Source of the DNA: Pegea sp. RAD2-039
Lineage: Eukaryota > Chordata > Thaliacea > Salpida > Salpidae
Direction of reading: 5' to 3'
Length of the DNA stretch: 64,000 bases
Assembly (NCBI GenBank): GCA_034620365.1
Contig: JAQGEQ010000318.1
Span: 186,001-250,000 of the forward strand
In this document: positions 1-12,626 of the stretch, in pieces
Layout of the letters: the number at the start of each line of letters is the position of its first letter
How positions within the stretch are numbered: position 1 is the first letter of the stretch
Notes under the pieces: generated by a model
What the model saw: the letters and a program-made list of their open reading frames with translations, nothing else
What the model was told of the DNA's origin: nothing
The model's database searches: none
Made by a program: the position numbers and the translations under genes

Positions 1-3000
1 CAAAATTTCAAAAACTTTTCTGAAATAAACCAAATTTTCCGGATAATTTTGTTTGTTTTTTAAATGTACAAATGACATTATTAAAATTAAAAATGTTCTT
101 TGTTTGAATTTACAGAATTTTTATATAAAACAAATCATGAAATCGTTATTTTAAAATTGTTTTTTGGAAAATTTTGATTAAAGTATTATTAAAAGAAATA
201 GGTGTGAGAAAATAAACTTTTTTTTTTCAAGGCTTAGTAGGAAATAAAATTAATTGAAAAAATTCAATATTTTTAAGTTAAGTCAATTTTAATTTGATTC
301 ATAATATCGATTTGAATTAGGAGAAAGTCACTTTTTTGAAAACTTACTTTATTCAACCATTTAAAAGTAAAGCAAATTAAATTGTTTTTTTTTTTACCGA
401 TGTTTACATCAATTGAAAGTAACTTTAATTTTTTAAACAAATTTTAGAAAACTTTTATAAATTTCTCCTATATTTAGTTAGATTAAACTATTTTAAATAC
501 AAATGTTATTTTAACAAGATATATAAAGTGGCTTAACTTTTAGAACATTTTTAAGAATTGAAAAAATCATTCATAGATTTTAAGCTTTTTCTACTATTGA
601 AATATACAAAATAATACTAAAATGATATTCAGCTAAATATTTGATAAAAAATTTCATTGTTATTTATAGTAAAAGGTATATAATAAAAACAACTTTCTAT
701 AATTCTTCATTATACAGATGTACATTAGAAGAAAATTTTGAAAGTAAACTGTTTATATATTTCATAATTTATCACATAAATTTATTAGAAGTTGTTTCTT
801 TAAACAAAATCTTTTGATTTAAAACTAATTAGACTTTTATGTAAGATTTTAAAGAAATTTAGTGTAATTTTATACATAGAATTTTTCAATTAGTTTAAAT
901 TCAATACTTTTATTACTTTTCAAATAACATTAATCACAAATTAAATTTATATTTACGTAAAGTTTACGTCATTAATAAGAAAACAAATTTATTCATTTAA
1001 TTTGCTGCTTAAACAAAATTCTTATTGTCTTATTAGTTCAGTTTTTTAGTATTAAAATAACTTAAAAACATAATTAGATTTCAAATAATTCAGTTTTACG
1101 TTTGGCCATAATTTTTAAATTAATTAGAATATTTCTGTATAATATTTAAATGAAAACTAAATGTTTTAAGATTTTAAAAACAATTAATTTAAATTTGTTG
1201 TGATAACTTCCAATATATTTTGAAAGTTTTATACTTTTCAAAATTTTGTATCTCAATTACATTTATTATTAGCAAGTAATAAATACTATAAACAATTTTA
1301 AATGAAAAACTTTTATAATTTGATTATTTTTTGAACTCTTAAACTTTATTTTACAAAATGCTCTCCAGAAAACACAAAAGTATGAAAGTTTCTTTTTACT
1401 GTCACAGGCTTTGTGTTAATTATATCTTTTTTACTGACGTCATCGGCTCAAAACTATCCGGCTAAAAAAATTATATTAAGAAATTTTCTTAAAAAAAATA
1501 GATAGTGACAAGAAGTGAAAATTTTACACATTTTTAAAATCCAAATTTGTAAAATAGTGTTTGACCCTAGCATTCAATTCAGTAAACTTATCTTCATCCT
1601 TCAATATGACGTGAAAGTTATTTTTTTACGCCTTAAATTACTCATGATTCATTGAAAACAGCAGGAAGCTGTAAATAAAATTTGTACTTTAGAAAAAAAG
1701 TAAATAATTAAATAAATATTGAAAGAATTTTCTAGCTTTTTACATACAGTTTTATGTTAATTTATGTAAATGTTTTATTTATTTCATCTTAAAATTCATG
1801 TTGGAGTATGATAAAATAAAATTGTAAATAAAATGACTTTTATAGTAAAGTTCTTTGCTAAAATTTAAAGCTATTTCAAATCTTGTTCTGCTGTAAAAAA
1901 AATCAATAATGTTTTACATCTCAACGCATGGCAACGCTATTTTTTCTCTATATAAAATAACAACATTTTATGTGAAATTTTATATTAGCTATAAAGCGTT
2001 TAGTAATTATTACCAAGTTACTAATAAACGTTATTTACTGATCTATTTGATAATATAAATTGACATGAAAACATTATTATAGTTTTTCAATATTTCCATT
2101 TAAGAATATTTTAATATTGATCTTACACTTTCTCGATTTCTAAATATATTTTCATTTTAGAAATTTAATGTGTAAAGTTGCCAATATATATATATTTTCC
2201 TACCTTATGCTCTGATGTTAACTTTCATTTTATCATGGTAAAGTGATTTCAGCAGATTTTTACTATCTGTAAAGTATTTTGTATAAAAAGCATTTTTAAA
2301 TTTTGTAATAAATTTGAGAAATTATTTGAAAAAGTTAAAAAAGAAAAAAAAAATTAAATTGATTATTTTCAAACATTCTGCTAAAAGCCATTTTTTCCTA
2401 TTAACTTAATTTATTTAATTACTATAAACAATAAAGACAATTTTATCAAAATATATTTTTTTAAAAAGTTAGAATATAACGCTTAACTAAATATTCAACA
2501 GTTTTTAAAACATACAATTTATTTTTAGTCAATTTAAATGGAAATTAATTTAATTCGTTTAATTGTAGCAATTTAAATTTTGATTTTATTGAAATTTTCT
2601 GATTTTAATAAATCAATGAAAATAAATAAAAAAAGTTTTTTGTAAATCATATTTAGCTGTATGTTGTTTTACAATCAAATTAAAAAATAACTCAAATTAT
2701 TTATTTCATATTTTTAGCTTTAATTAAATGTCATCAAAATTGTTAAATTTTGTGAGAGTTTTTAATAATTGTTGAAAATAAGTTTTTATTTAAATAAAAT
2801 GTTAAAATTCTAATAATTTCTTTGAAAGATACAAAAGTTAAAATCTGTCAGACGCGAAAGCTCTTAGCTTTTAATAATCTATAAATGTTATCTATTAAGC
2901 TAAAAAAACTAATTTTCAAAAAACTTTGATAATCCATTTTTATCCTGAAATTGAGGAGATTTTAAAACAGTGTTTCGGTATTTTGTATTTCCAAAACAAA

Positions 3001-5660
3001 CAATTTTTCAAATTCCATAATTTTAGATAAAAAATAATAAAATTCACAATGAAAGAACAAACGACGAAATAAACATTTTAATTTCTTGTAATTTTAAAGA
3101 AGGTTAAAAAATCAGTACAGATAAGGAATTTGTTGATTAATAAGTTCTATCAATCGTTTTTAGGTACTTCCCAATGTAAATTGAACTTTGGTTTGATTCC
3201 AAGAAATTATCAACAAAATCTTTTCTTACAAGCAACATTTTGAACTTTTATCTTATTGGCGTTCGAATCAAAAGCTACGATTTAATTGTAACTTGATAAA
3301 CTAATTTTTTTTTAAGTATTTTTTAATTGTTACAAAGTTAATTAACAAAATTAATTTGGAAATATTTGTTCGTAAGTTTATTCATAAAAATTGTAAAAAA
3401 TTCAGTATTTTGAGACGATTGTTGAAAAATTTGCAAAGTTAGTTTTGCTTTTCACTGACTTTTTGTTTAGTTTTGTTTTTTACTAAGAAAAGTTCAACAA
3501 TTTCTAGTGGGTGTACTTAATAACAATTTTGATAATATTCTTTAAAATAGTTTTTTTATAAATTAATTTTTGTCAATCAAACTAAAGTTTCAATAAATAT
3601 TTATTATTTTTTTTAATTATAATAAAATGTTACCAATTTTTTATTAATAAATTTAGATAAAATCTATATTTTAATTAAAGTTTTACAGCGATTTTAAAAT
3701 AAATATAAACTGTTAATTTCTTTTATTCAAATGTTAAACAAATAAAATAAAACAATTGATTGATTTACAAATCTTTAAAATTAAAGAACATTTTTTTGAT
3801 GATAAATATTTTTGAAAAATCTGAAGAAAGAAACTTTTCAAGTTTATTTGGAAAGATAAGAAATTTTCAAATTTCGTAAGTTCAAACAAACCCAGAAAAA
3901 GAAACCATCTCTTGCTAACCATGAAGTTTGAGATGAAATGAACAATTTACAAAATATTTTCAATAAAATTCTTCAACATATAGAAAGTAAACTGAAAGGA
4001 AACTAAACCATGAAATGACTTTGTTTGCTAATGACTTGCTAAGAACCTCTGATAATGTAATTTGTAATATAATTCTCTAAACAAATTCTTTTTTAAACTA
4101 AATTTAGAAATTAATGTGAGATAATTTTGTAAACTAATTTTTAAATTCAAAAGATTAAATGTATTGTTCTTTTTTTCGATTTAGTAGAAAGTTTTTTAGA
4201 GTTGATAAAAGACTGATTTGAAAAACAGAAACAATTTGAAGTTAGTTTAGGATATGTTACTTCAAATAAGAATAAATAATTTTAAATGTTAAAGAAATTA
4301 GTCTCAATTTTAATACAAAATTGAAAATATACCTTTTACTTTTAACATTTTGGATTTTAAGTCAGGTTTTTCACGTTTATCTTCATTAATTAAATGGTTT
4401 GAACTTTAAAACCCAGAATTTTCTGAACAAATTTAAAAGTTCAAAAATTTGGTGTAACTTCAACTTTTAATAAGTTTATTGTTTCAGATTTTTTGTTTTT
4501 AAGTTCTGCGGGTATCTCTTCCGGTGTTTTGTATTCAAAATCGAAACTTTTTAATATTCTCGACTAAGCAAATAGAAAAACATAAAATTTAAATAAATAT
4601 TCTTTTTTTAAATTTAAAGTTATTTTTAACTTTTTGATTGCTTTCAGAGCTTTTAGTTGAAACTTTAAAATTTCAAATCATTAGACTTGCTTCAATTTCA
4701 CAGCTAAACATTTGATTAGATTAAACTTTAAAAATACTTTTAGTATATTAATTTGTAAAAATTTAAACTAAAATCTATTTTATTAATTTCTTTATAATGA
4801 ATGAAATATTTGTGAAATATGAAAAACAGAAGTTGATCTTTCGAATATCTTTTTATTATTCTGATTAAAAGATAATTTTGTAACTTTTTTTTCTGATAAG
4901 AATAATTTTATCTTTACTGTATGGCTTAAACATATGAATTATTTATTAGCTTAGTTTTTAAATCAATATAAGATAAAAATATTTGCAAAAATTTAGGTTT
5001 ATTTACATTATTTTGTTGCTTATTCTACACAATTTGTAAAATTTGTCATACAAATAATTTTATCTAGAAAAATGTTTTGAATATTCTACAAGACACTTAA
5101 CAGCTTTCAACTTTGCATATTAAGTTTAAACAAAACTGATTTTACTTCAAGAAGTAACATTCGAAACAAAAATGGCTTTTTGCAAAACGTTTTTATAAAC
5201 TCTTCAAAAAATAGGAAGATGATTTTTACGTTTTTCTAAAGTTAACTTCATTATAGATTTTCATTTCTGATTATTAAGCTTTTATTTTGAAGTTTTTATT
5301 TCATTTTAACTTTTATTTGAACGGTATTTTGCATAAATTTACTTTTTACTAAAACGTTTTTTTTCTGGACAAATTTAGAAAAATTTTAATTAATTTTCTT
5401 CAAATGAAATATATTCAGTTTTAATAAATTTAATAAATATCATTTAAATTTATTTTTTCTATAATGACTTTCTGTATTACTTTCAGTTATAAAAAATAAA
5501 AAATATAATTTAGTTTGATTTGATTAAAAAGAATTAGGAGAAAAAACTGAATAAGACAAAATAAAATGAAAAATATAATTTAATTAAATCTACTTAATTT
5601 AAGTTTTTAGTAAAATTTATAAAATAGAACTTCTTTGAAATAATTTTTTGTAATTTTAAA
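1..5660. other. AT-rich intergenic DNA
   Basis: No coding exon, RNA gene or recognisable mobile element is supported here. The sequence is very AT-rich with frequent stops in all frames and many short A and T runs. The only longer open frame (3734-3922, minus) is Phe/Lys/Leu-rich, as expected by chance at this composition. A single TGACGTCA palindrome lies at 1435-1442. Confidence 0.7.
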
Positions 5661-5748
5661 CAGCTTTAAATATTTACTTGGATACCAACTTTAGCTCCCG
5701 GCTAACAAGCTCATGGACAATTGCTGGGTCTTTCCTTTCTTATTTTAT

Positions 5749-5940
5749 CTACGTCATCAGCTTCTCGCCTAGAAGCTGTTGATAAGTGTTCTTCATGATC
5801 TGCAGAACTTTATCAGATCTTTGAACTTTATATCTATCTTTGTAAGTCATATTTGTATTGAGCAGTTTGCGTTTTCTACAATTTTCTACAATTTTGTTGG
5901 CTTTAGGTTCACGAAAGTTTATTTTTTTTGAACCGTTCAC
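5749..5940 (-). CDS. possible exon of a small basic protein (unrecognised)
   Basis: A 63-codon open frame with better amino-acid balance than the AT-rich background: it is Lys/Arg-rich and contains NMTYKDRYKVQRSDKVLQIM. The first codon at 5940 is GTG rather than ATG, and the frame stays open a little further upstream without an ATG, so if real it is an internal exon of a gene divergent from the one starting at 6195. It stops at TAG 5751-5749. The same frame resumes if 18 nt (GTAG...AAAG) are skipped, and then ends after ELVSRELKLVSK at 5674. I do not recognise a family. Chance is a serious alternative. Confidence 0.25.
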   Translation of the reverse strand: MNGSKKINFREPKANKIVENCRKRKLLNTNMTYKDRYKVQRSDKVLQIMKNTYQQLLGEKLMT

Positions 5941-6194
5941 GTAAAATTTAATATCTTTTGTCAGATTTTAACTATTCAAAAATACAAGACAAGCAAATAA
6001 TTTGAATTAATATATCGAATCGATTTTTTTAGTGTATAATCAATTAGTTGTTATTGAAAGTTTATGATTAATACGCCATAATAGGTCGTCAGTAATTTCC
6101 CTTTTTAAAAACTATTCGTATTTAAAAAAATAGTTTGAGAAAGATAATATATCAATTTGTTTTTTTCACTTTTGTATTTTTTGATATTTTACAA

Positions 6195-9100
6195 ATGAAG
6201 AAACAAAAATGTATTGCTCATCTAAATTCTATTGTTGCATTCAATATTATAGAAGAATTAGAAAGCAAAGTATTTCAAATCCAAGCTAATACTTTCCATT
6301 TTAATTCAAACAATAAAGCATTTGAAAGAAGTAATAGTTTTATAAATCCTTTGAATGAAATTGAAGATTATAAAAAAGATTTTTGGGAAATTGTTTTAGT
6401 TGAATCATTAATTAGTCCATTAACAAAAAAGAAAGAAGTTTATATTTTGCTATCTTGCAAAAATAAAGAAAAGCTTATATGCTTAGCATTATATAAATTG
6501 GAGAATTTATATGATTTCAAAACTGTTTTTATTATCAATAAACAGAATCAATCAATCCTTAACCAGGTAACTAATCTTATAGAACCATTGGGTTTGGTGT
6601 TATTGAAGAATGAAACCATTTTATTTTTAACTTCCAACCTAGTAATTGGTTTTATATACAAAGAAAAACAACTTTTATCTGATGAACATGTCATTCCAAT
6701 AAAGCTACAAAAAGCTTTTTTAGTTTCTAAAAGTCTAAATGGAAAAAATAATTCTGTAAATATAAATGGATATTCAATTAATGAAAGTTCTGTTGACTTT
6801 CATCAACAAGCTCAATGGTTTGAACTTTCTATTGAAGTAAATGATGAGAAAATGAAACTAAATGTTTGTTGTCGTCCAGTTACAAATATTCTAAAGTCAA
6901 TTTCATGTCCAATTCAGTGTTTTTGGTCAGATAAAGGTAGAAAAAGAGAAGTAAATGAAATAAGTTTTTAAAATTATATTTTTTAGATAGAATTATTGTA
7001 TCAACTAACAAAGAAGTAATTTTGACAAATCACAAGAAGATTTTGAAGTGTTGTCAGATCAAAGTATCTGAGATTGATGAGATTTTTTCTGGTGGGGCAC
7101 CTAATTCTTCTTTTTATCTTTTCTATGATTTGCATGAACATCAAATTGCTATCTATAGTGATTGGACGTCTTTTAAGGTTTAAAAGTTTGATTTTTGATT
7201 AATTATTAGATAATATTTTTAATATCAAATTATATTTTTATGACAATTTGAAAAATCTAATTTATTTTTTAATAAATTATTTTATTAAATTTTTAGCTAA
7301 TCAAAATCATTAAAAATGTTGAAGCTGTAGTCAGTGGATATTTTGTTATTGATACTTCAATCAAAAAAGCTTTTATTATACTTCATAATTTAACTGATTT
7401 TAACGAGGTAAGTTTTTTTGATAATTTATTAAATCCAGCTTAAATAAAAGCCTCTAAAACTGAATTTGTATCATTTTGTAGGCTACAATTATAGATAAGA
7501 CTTCTTTTACAATGATATCAAGTCTTGATGACCTTTCATCTAATAGACCAGAAAATAGTGGTAAGAACTGATTTATTGTCAATCTATAAACATCTTTTAT
7601 ATTATTCATTATTATTGATTATTTAAAAAGAAGATACTATTTAAAAATATTAATAGGTATTATTTGTGAGAATGTGTGTTAGCGAGAGGTGCTCTCTTCA
7701 GGTACCCTCCTTCGCATTTATTGTGGTAAATAAATAGATTATTAAAATAAAAATAAAATATATAAAAATTGAAAATATATCCCTTTAAGTTGACATAATT
7801 TGAAATTTATTTATTCATTTTTTATTTTATATATATATTTTTTTTATTTTGATATTAAACAATTTTTCTAATAAAATAGATAAAAAATTAATTTTTTTAT
7901 AACTTTTTTTAACCAATGATTTTTTAGAAGACTTTTATCAATCAGAGGATATAGATGATCTCTTTAATGAAGTATTTCTTGAAAAATCTGCAGTTAATGA
8001 ATCAACAGAATCTTTAAATAAAGTTCAAACATGTTTACAGAATACCATAAAAAAGCAAACAGCTTATTGTTGTCATTTAAAGTAAATTTTTTTTATCAAA
8101 TTTATTTTAATTTTAAAATTTTAATTTTTGATCAGAAATACTTTGAAGCAAATGAAAAGTTTCTCAAAAAATACCCAGCAAAAAATAGAAGAGACAAAAA
8201 ATATATTTCATGTGGATGAAAAAGATACAAAGTCTTGTGAGGTATGATCCTAAGCTTCCATTAATTCATCTTACAATTAGTTTTTAGTCTTTCAACAGCT
8301 CTAATATCGATTTATTTACTGGGATTCCCATCAAAGTGGAAAAAGATGAAAATTTTGAAAAGATTTTTGTGATGATTGAAAAATGGAAGAGAAATTTTAA
8401 AGATGAAATCATCTTTGGATTTCAGATGAAGAATATTTCTAAAAAGTCTGTCTTCAAATCATCATAATTCATGATCTTAACCTCAACTTTCAGGAAATTC
8501 CACAAATTTTGTGTCATATTACAACCAAAAGACAATTATTTGGAGCAAATAGACGTGAAGAGCAAATATTTTTCATCTGAAGAGCTAAAGAATCAAGATC
8601 TTTTAAAAATGAAGAATAATTTCACAAAGATCTCTTCAAATGATAAAGTTGATGTGATTTGTTCAATTAATTGGGAATGGAAAAGATCAAATGTAGGATT
8701 TAAAGTGATTGTGTCTGCACTGGAAGTTGAGAGCTCAGATGATCCTTTATATTTTCATCTTGGAGAAGTTTTTATTGAATCAACTGAAGTAGCCTTCGGT
8801 TCAATTTATTTAAATTTATCTGAATTTGGTAAAAAATATATTTAAGATAAATTTTTCTTGAAATTTTCTACTTTTATCAGACTTTCCATATAAAGATATC
8901 TGTTGTTTATTAACAAGTTATTCTCATCAATGTTATTATCAACTCAAATCAACTTCTTTTGATATTCATCTCATTTTCAAGGTAATTTTTCCCTTCTTAA
9001 TTTTCATAGTAAATTTTTTTGATATATTTTTAGAATTTTGTTGAAAAAATTGGATTCGAAAAACATGAAAGTTTAGGATGTTTACTTTGTAAGAATCAAG

Positions 9101-9530
9101 GAAATTTGTATTTTAATTTACTGCAAGTGTTTGAAGATTCAAGAAGAAAACTCAGCTTCACCTTAGCTACTAAGTAACTAAAAATTGAAGATAATCAATT
9201 CTTGAAAAAATTATATTTTCTAGGAGTCCTTGTGAAGAAGAATTCTTTTTATCTTGTTTATATCAAAGTCTTCCTGCTGACGTAATAGTTGAAAAGATTA
9301 AAGATGAAGAAAGAGCTAGAAAGATCGAAGAAGAAGAGATGCAATTGAAAGATTTGGAAAAGAAGATGAATGAATATAAAGTTGTTGAAACATTTGAAAG
9401 TTTCATTAAAAAAAATCAACATTTTGTAGTTTTAGCTGTTGATAAAAAGCCAGATGATAATTATGAAAATCTTTTAAAAGAATCTCTTAAAATTCAGATA
9501 CAATTGAACGAAGTTGAATTGATGAATTGA
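6195..9530 (+). CDS. FANCB-like protein (Fanconi anaemia core complex)
   Basis: Eleven exons join in frame with GT-AG introns to give 807 codons: 6195-6936, 6987-7177, 7297-7407, 7482-7560, 7928-8081, 8136-8241, 8288-8445, 8494-8828, 8881-8981, 9034-9173, 9224-9530. The start is the first ATG of the long first exon. The N-terminal half reads like beta-propeller strands (e.g. KEVILTNHKKILKCCQIKV), and the C-terminus is a charged helix ending LKESLKIQIQLNEVELMN. Length and order of features match vertebrate FANCB (about 860 aa), in particular a segment with FHKFCVILQPKD followed by HLGEVFIESTEVAFGSIYLN, and the terminal helix. FANCB pairs with FANCL and FAAP100 to monoubiquitinate FANCD2 in DNA crosslink repair. 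The exon structure is secure; the family call rests on remembered weak similarity and is moderate. Confidence 0.55.
7655..7735 (+). mobile_element. 3' end of a non-LTR retrotransposon in intron 4
   Basis: About 80 bp matching the terminal sequence of the retroelement seen elsewhere in the window: TTATTTGTGAGAATGTGTG, then TTAGCGAGAGG with a short GAGAG/CTCTC stem, CACCCTCC-like and CATTTATT blocks, and an (AATA)-type tail. It lies in sense orientation inside intron 4 (7561-7927) of the FANCB-like gene. It is severely 5'-truncated with no coding capacity. Confidence 0.85.
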
Positions 9531-9734
9531 TGCGCGACTAGACTTCTTTTTTTGATGTTTTGTGTTTAAAAATATTTTTGTTCTTTTTTAAAAAAATGTT
9601 TTTGTTGAAATGTGTTTGTGATCTTCAGTTGAAAGTTTTTCCAAAAGAATCTTAATCTAATTCTTCTAACTTTTTGATATTTATCAAAACTATTACAAGT
9701 TTTTCAAAATATTTTTTCAACAAATTTTAATTAA

Positions 9735-9740
9735 AATAAA
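9735..9740 (+). terminator. possible poly(A) signal of the FANCB-like gene
   Basis: AATAAA 205 bp past the stop codon and 87 bp before the convergent esterase stop. In such AT-rich DNA the hexamer is weak evidence alone. Confidence 0.3.
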
Positions 9741-9826
9741 TTTTAATTCAAATAATCAAAAAGTAAATCTTCAAATTGCATCACTTTAAAATTGATTCCA
9801 AAAAAATTATTAATTTCATGAATAAG

Positions 9827-12206
9827 TTACAACTTGGGTAAAACTTTTGTATAAAGATGAACTTCCTCCAATCCTATATTTGATCCTATAGAACAAGGAA
9901 TATCGAAGCAAAGATGTCTTCTTTCTTCCTTCGTATAAAGTGGCCATTCAAGCTCATCATTTAAATTTGGATTTCTACAGATAAGAAAAGTGATAATCTA
10001 AAAACTAACAAGATAATATTACCCTTGTTTAGCGAAATTTGTGAAATATTTCATAATCTTTCTACTTAATGTCTTCTCTTCATCACTAAAATAGAAATCT
10101 TCTTTAATATACTCATCCATGAAAGGAAACCCAAACAACAATAGATTCTCATCACTGTGATCAGCCCCAACAAAGGACCCCTTAAAAGCTTCAGTTGGTC
10201 CAAAACGGTTGTCATGGTTATACAAAGGAGGGTGTTTGAAGTAGTATAAAAATGTTGGGTTTCCAAGTTCTAATAATTTGTTGATTTTAATTAAATATCT
10301 GTTTTAGTATCAGTCACCAGAATGTCTTTCTGCTGCTCTGATGACATGGATCAGGAAGATCGTGTCTCCTGTAACATCCGCCTGTAATCTTGAAAATCTC
10401 AATTCGTCTCGAACTTTCGCGTTCAGCTCAAATTTGCTCAAAAATTCAGTGGCTCTTCTGATGTCTATCGACTAAAAAATATTGAATTTCATCAAAAGAT
10501 CATTTAGAAGAAGATTCGAACTTTATCCAGCCATCTCAACATCGATCCACTAAATCTTTGAAATTCTTCTTTTTTGAGACCTTTCCTGAATTGTGGAAAC
10601 ATATCTTGCATCGACCAGCCGCCTTCATCACTATTAAATCCAATTAAATAAGGAATCTTTGAGACTTCACCTCTAGAAAGTAACTCTTGAGGAGTGTCAG
10701 TAAAAAAGTGATTATCTAAAACCGCCATCCACGCAAAACCCATCTAAACGAGAAAATTGAAAGAATTTTTTAAGAATTGAATCATCTCCTAACCATCAAT
10801 AAAGTCTCATCAGCTCTCAAAAGCTCTTCAGATGACATAGATTGCAACTTCTTAAAGACTTCCTTTTTATCTAGTTTTTCAAGGTTCAAAATCTCTAATA
10901 ACTTCTGGTATGGTCTGCTTTGATCTTTCACAAAAGTCTCTAGAAGCTTGAAGATCAATATCTATGTTTTTAAAAGATTCATATTTACTGATTGAGGTTC
11001 CGGCCCCACTGCAGCTGATAGCTTTATGAAAAAGTCCTTTTGATAAAGTTGACATTAAATGCCAATGAACAGAGATAGCTCCAGCGCTTTGGCCGAAAAT
11101 GGTCACATTATTTTTATCGCCGCCAAAATATGAGTTGAGCTCCAGCGCTTTGGCCGAAAATGGTCACATTATTTTTATCGCCGCCAAAATATGAAATATT
11201 TTCGTTGACCCATCTGAAAAGTAAAATTGAATTCAGATTAAATTTCAGTTTATTTTTACAAGTCTATTTACATTTAATTAATTGTTAATTACAAAATGTT
11301 TTTGTGTTAAGCAAATATAGAATAGAAATAGTTTTATATTCCTACTTCATGGCTTAAAACAATTCATCTGTTTGATTCATTTAAAATAAATCAGTAAATT
11401 CAAAATAACATAAATCTAAAAATCTGTTTTATAAAAATGTAAATTAATAATAATTTAGCATATATAGAAAGTAAAATGATTAATTAAAAACATAAAACTT
11501 TATTCATTTTAATAACTTTCAAAATAACTTTTTATAAAAACATTGAAAGATCAATCAAATCACCTGAGAGATTGAACTTGATCTAACAAACCCAAATTCC
11601 CTTTACAATCTGAGTCAATACCCATTGATAAAAACCCAAATATATTCAATCTATAAGAAGGAACTACAACAATTACATCATTCAATCCAGCTAAAATTGA
11701 AGCATCATAAAACGTGATAGGACCAAGACGGAAAGCTCCACCATGAAAATAAACCATCACCTGATTGAATATCGATTTATTTGCTTGTTCAAAAACATCC
11801 AAACTTACGGGAAGTAATTCATCTTCTTGTTTTTGAGGAGCAAACACGTTTAGATAAAGGCAATCTTCAGTGATGTTCTTTTGATTAAAGATTTGTTTAA
11901 GAGGAAAATATGTTGAATGAGCAAAATTAAAATATGAGATTGATTGCATTGCTAAAGATGATGATTCAATTGAAGAATTTCCCATAAAACCATTCCAAGG
12001 TTTACATCTAAGACAGAAGATTAGATTGATGATATTAAGACACAAAAATCTTACTTTTGTGGAGGTTTGAATCTCAAATTTCCTATTGGAGGCTGAGCAA
12101 ATGGAATCTTAATATAACTTGAAACCACATTATCATAAACTTGTTTAGTTGTTGAAGGTTTGATAAAACCATATTTAGGAAGTTTTATAAGATTAGAAGA
12201 CATCAT
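9827..12206 (-). pseudogene. carboxylesterase/cholinesterase-type hydrolase, broken
   Basis: Alpha/beta-hydrolase of the type-B carboxylesterase family. Exons (minus): 12206-12055, 12007-11564, 11213-10794, 10743-10522, 10471-10318, 10269-10023, 9974-9827. Family marks: EDCLYLNVFAP, an oxyanion-hole motif YFHGGAF, the nucleophile elbow GQSAG, the triad acid in NSDEGGW and the triad histidine in GADHSDE, so all three catalytic residues are encoded. It starts MMSSNLIKLPKYGF with no signal peptide, so a cytosolic product is suggested. Two lesions break the reading frame in exon 3: a 57-bp near-tandem duplication (net +61 bp) spanning GQSAG, and one extra base near 10883 between VIRDFE and EKLDKKEVF. 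No GT-AG intron repairs either. It is either a recent pseudogene or there are two assembly errors; the remaining exons are intact. It converges tail to tail with the FANCB-like gene, 296 bp between stops. Confidence 0.75.
11077..11194 (-). repeat. 57-bp direct duplication across the catalytic serine codon
   Basis: Two identical 57-bp copies, 11077-11133 and 11138-11194, separated by GTTG. Each encodes the segment from SYFGGDKNN to FGQSAGA of the esterase. The 61-bp offset is not a multiple of three and brings in a stop shortly after the first copy. Confidence 0.95.
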
Positions 12207-12626
12207 AAGCTCTAAATTTACTTTTTTATTAATTTAATATTTCAGTAATAAATATTAATTTTTTATAATTTATAATTATTTATATTTAAAAAATATTTAT
12301 TTATTTTATAAACTATTTTATTCATAATAAACAAAAACTCAATTAAGTTGTTAGAAACTCAACTTTTGTAGATAAAGACACAAAACTTATTTGAGGGAAT
12401 CACCTAATAAGAAACTGTTTTTAAATCAATTAATTTTTTTAATATTTAAAAAAATTGAATTATTCTTTTTTGTACTTAAATTTCCGATTTTATTTATTTA
12501 TTTTATAAAATTTTATTTGTCAATTAAATTCGTTTAGTTTCAAAGTTTTGTCGACGAAGTAAATCTTTGAAGATTTGTAATTTTATGTAATACGTACAAA
12601 TTATCTTCCAACTTTTTTTATAAGAT

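Noticed and set aside
3734..3922. 62-codon open frame, minus strand
   Set aside because: Composition (Phe, Lys, Leu) is what random AT-rich DNA gives; no splice-linked exons or protein-like pattern.
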